Origin: Hyalella azteca
Taxonomy: Eukaryota; Arthropoda; Malacostraca; Amphipoda; Hyalellidae
DNA length: 64,000 bases
Assembly (NCBI RefSeq): GCF_000764305.2
Contig: NW_025941525.1
Coordinates: 248,001-312,000, forward strand
Direction: 5' to 3'
Shown: one piece after another, positions 60,951 to 64,000 of the stretch
Numbering within the stretch: the stretch's first letter is position 1
Layout: every line of letters begins with the position of its first letter
The notes under the pieces: model-generated
What the model was told of the DNA's origin: nothing
Databases searched by the model: none
Seen by the model: the letters and a program-made list of their open reading frames with translations, nothing else
Translations under genes and position numbers: made by a program

Positions 60951-61570
60951 ACTGTATAAGATAACTACCGGAAATTAAATTTGAATCTCCAAAAAACTCG
61001 AGACATTTGCTTATTTTACACCTGCACAAAAGGGTGTGATAATTCCAGTTACGATTTTGCTTTGATAAATTAACCAATAACTGCCGCAAACAAGGTTGGA
61101 TCTCAGCCAGGGCAGAGAAACATATTAAATTTACACCTGTGCAGTAGCGGTAATATCTCCATGATGTCGGTTCAGTCGTTTGAGTATTAGGTAATTAACC
61201 AATAACGGCCTCAAATATCCCTGAATCTCCGCTAAACTAAAAAATAAGTTAAATATCCACTTGCACAGTGGCTGTGATAATAACAGTTAAGTCGCTAAGT
61301 CGTTTCATAGTTAGGCAATTAACCTATAACTGCCAGAAATGAACTTGGATCTCAACCACACTCGAAGTACGAGTTAATTTTGCCCATGAAATTACGATAG
61401 TAATTGTACGCGTGTGATTCTGGTCGTTTCATAATTAGGCAATTATAACCGATAACTGCCACAAATGCACCTTGATCTCCACCAAACGCGAGAAATGAGT
61501 GCATTTCACGCCTAAGCAGTGGCTGTAATGATTCCAGGTATGCAAAATCAGTAGTTTCTAAAGTAAGATA
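60951..61570 (-). repeat. ~125-bp satellite array, inverted block
   Basis: Five units in the opposite orientation are anchored on ataac(t/g)(a/g)cc at 60961, 61077, 61202, 61326 and 61452 (spacings 116, 125, 124 and 126). They contain ggcaattaacc, (g/t)gatctc(a/c) and ccactg-type segments that are the inverse of those in the direct block at 58205. Around the spacer they make a fold-back. Confidence 0.87.
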
Positions 61571-61740
61571 TCAGTATATTATATCAGAAGCTAAAATGCC
61601 AAACGGGTAACACGACAAAAGTCTATGCACTTTGCTCCTCTCATTCTATTGTTCCACCTTCCTCCTCCCCCAATATCATAAACAAAACTATTATGGGCCT
61701 TTGGTTATGACTATTATTTGAAAAGGTATTTCATTTTACG
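61569..61740 (+). repeat. Diverged duplicate segment, right copy
   Basis: Partner of the segment at 60628-60790; see there. It also has cctttggttatgactatta (61698-61716), which resembles cctttggtttatgattatt (60583-60601), so the order of sub-blocks is rearranged between copies. Confidence 0.6.
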
Positions 61741-62307
61741 TAGGAGTTACTTACGGCGAAAAAAATGACGTAAAAATAGAGTTATAGTATATAGTATAAA
61801 AAAGTATAGATCAAATGAATATTATAGGAAAATTTTCGTTAGGAGTTGGGTGTTTCTTCTATATTCCACTTCGAGAATAGACGGTATGCAAATTAGATTG
61901 ACAATAAAGGTAAAAAATTATGTTTAACATGCAGTTTAGGTAGGGGCTAACATAAAAGAGTTCCAAATATCCTCTGTGAAGTTTATTTTTCTAGAAATGC
62001 TGTGACAAAAAATAGTAAACAAAAATCCCCAAAACTTAGAAGGAATTGCAAAAATCACAAAACAGCCATTGCTCTGAAGGAGATATCTCCTAGCGGTAAT
62101 TTTTTCCATGACATTGTGATATGTCGTAAATGACTGAGGCGCTTGTTTGAGGCCCTAGTATTCTTTACAAAAATATACTCGGGATAAATTTTTTTAACAG
62201 AAATCGACGTTTTTAGAGTAACATTTTTTTTCTACATTACATTGAATGTAAGTAATGTAGACACGATTGATATCGCAAACCTGATATTATTAGAACCATC
62301 TGCGAAA
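61741..62307. other. A+T-rich spacer in the satellite complex
   Basis: No gene and no clear satellite unit. A short inverted pair catta-c-ttac / gtaag-taatg lies near 62237-62260. Otherwise nothing was seen. Confidence 0.55.
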
Positions 62308-62490
62308 GTGTAAAGTTTAAATATTTCTGGCGTTTGGTGAAGATCCAAGTTTGTTTGCAGTAGATCTGTTAATTATCTAATTCGATTATGACTAATGCCA
62401 TATAACTGAAATTATTCCAGCCACTGCGTACGAATGAAATTAACTTATTTATAGAGTTTGGTGGAGATCCAGGTTTAAAATTCTCAGAAC
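62308..62490 (+). repeat. ~125-bp satellite, short direct block
   Basis: A full unit from gtgtaaag (62308) and a partial next unit from gaatgaaatta (62432; spacing 124) carry tttggtg(a/g)agatccaagtttgtttgcag-type sequence, in the same orientation as the block at 58205. Confidence 0.82.
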
Positions 62491-64000
62491 ATTTGTTGTA
62501 AAATTAGTTAAAATTTATACGTTTTTTCAAATTGAGCTTTCGAGTGAAAAGCCTACATGTCTTTCATTTAATTTTACTGCATCTATATTACTTCTCAAAT
62601 AATTTCAAGGTGGAATATTACTAGAAGATCTCAAGGGTATACCTGATCAAGTCAAGACCGACTTAGATTTTCAATTCAATCGCGGGCCATTAGACGTTTC
62701 TTTTATTCAAGGGCTCTTTCCCTTCCCTTCGATCCCACGGAGCCAATTTCGCCTGGAGCCAGCGAATGATCTCGTCGAGCCCCTTTCAAGTGGCCAGCCT
62801 TTCAAAATATCATTATCAATTGTGTCTTGAAGTGCCTGCGTCCGTCTGAAAAATTTATTCAATCTCCACTACTCAAACAATTATTTAACGTCGAGGGCTT
62901 CAGGGGTGACAAAAGTAAAGTCTTAAAAACTTGAAATCCGTTTCTGCACGACTTCAACGGCATCTTGCAACATTTTTGGTGGAATAAAAATCGCTTATTG
63001 GCCGAAGTTCATTGCAACTAATATTAAATGCATGAAACCATACAGCATATACGGCCGCTAAACATAATATGCATTAATTACCTTCCTGTTCATTAACTAG
63101 TTACAATATTTATATTCCGCAAGAAGTTACACCAGAGTTCAATACATAAAAATTTGAGAACCCATATGGAAAAATATTCGTATATTTAATGCCAGGAATT
63201 TCTTAACCTCTACGTAAAAACAACTAATATCATAGATAAATATATTTAGTACATCTAACCGTATGCAGAAGTTGCACTCATTAGCAGCTTCATTACAATT
63301 ACGTTAGGCTTCTCTTTAGAATAAAATTAGTTTGGCACAATATTAGATCATCAGTAATCATTTTAAGTTCTCATTAAAAATATTCATTTCTAATGCAGAA
63401 GCAATATTATCGCCTCATAATTACTTAAGCTATAATTCCATTGCAATCAGCCAGCAATCATATTTAATTGACAGGATAATCCATATTCAATAAAAATCAA
63501 ATTACCTTGGCGGTTTCCTGAAATCAAAAGATTCTATTTCGCACCAGAGGTAACCGCCGCCACTATTGGACCAATCATTATGCCGCACTGCGTCGTGAAT
63601 GGCATGCGCAAAAGAACATTTTTAACGTATTTTCAAAAAATTCGTGACTATCTAGTGCGCCTTCCTGAACAAATGCTCAATGCTGGAAACAATTTTCTTC
63701 CAGAAAAGAATGGAAGTAAGGCAGCACGTTGTTCTTTCCTTCACTATATATACATTATCACTCTCAAGATTAAAAATAGAAAATCATGGGTTGAAATTCT
63801 TCGAATACATTTCAGAGTTATTATTGCATTTTTACTGCCCCAGGGTCATATGCCATGAAGCATCATATATAAGTGCAGCAATGAATGAATCTTCAACTAT
63901 TATTTATTTGATTGATTTACCAATTAATAAATTCTTATGTAGTCATAAGATTCAGTGTTGTTTTTAAATCATTTTAGACTCCATTTCAATCGTTTGTCAA
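62491..64000. other. Unique DNA with one G+C-richer block, no gene
   Basis: Block 62640-62840 is G+C-richer (84 of 180 bases in 62641-62820) and includes TCAAGTGG (62786-62793), the NK-2-class homeodomain site, and CCATTAGA. It could be regulatory DNA. The overlapping frames at 63580-63967 have no recognisable motif. Nothing else was seen up to the window end. Confidence 0.45.

Overview
The window reads as A+T-rich nuclear DNA from an invertebrate, most likely an arthropod. CpG is not strongly depleted, there are no operons or ribosome-binding sites, no exon chain can be recognised, and there are several non-autonomous DNA transposons and degenerate minisatellites. The species cannot be named from the sequence. 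I found no gene whose product I recognise. Nearly all open frames are 60-140 codons, overlap frames on the other strand, and look like chance. The window is best described as a gene desert or part of a very large intron.

The firm content is repetitive. (1) Two copies of one hAT-type element without transposase lie at 21957-23565 and 58663-60309. Both start CAGTGGTTCCCAA, end in its inverse, and have 8-bp target duplications. Inside, both are fold-backs: three degenerate ~160-185 bp units are mirrored by three more. (2) A Tc1/mariner-type MITE lies at 54253-54663, with perfect 67-bp inverted repeats and TA flanks. (3) A ~125-bp satellite unit spans 58.2-62.5 kb as a direct array, then an inverted array, then a short direct block; the second hAT copy is inserted into the direct array. 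(4) Shorter tandem repeats are a perfect 45-bp duplication (7343), a T-rich ~20-bp minisatellite (8857), a 24-bp array (39842), a 33-bp array with eight CAGCTG boxes (42415), a 48-bp array (50666) and a purine-rich ~22-bp array (54670). (5) A composite repeat at 8135-9200 is bounded by inverted copies of the 16-mer TGGGGCANNGNGCCCA. (6) A ~160-bp hairpin lies at 24655-24818.

Layout: 1-7.3 kb is mostly unique with one weak exon-like patch; 7.3-9.3 kb is repeat-rich; 9.3-21.9 kb is unique with two uncertain open frames; 21.9-24.9 kb holds hAT copy 1 and the hairpin; 24.9-54.2 kb is mainly unique, with islands of higher G+C that look like regulatory DNA (33.6, 42.9, 44.4, 46.1 kb) and three minisatellites; 54.2-55.1 kb holds the MITE and purine array; 58.2-62.5 kb is the satellite/hAT complex; and 62.5-64 kb is unique with one more G+C-rich island.

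No genes act together here. If the unique islands are enhancers, they would serve a gene outside the window; that is inference.
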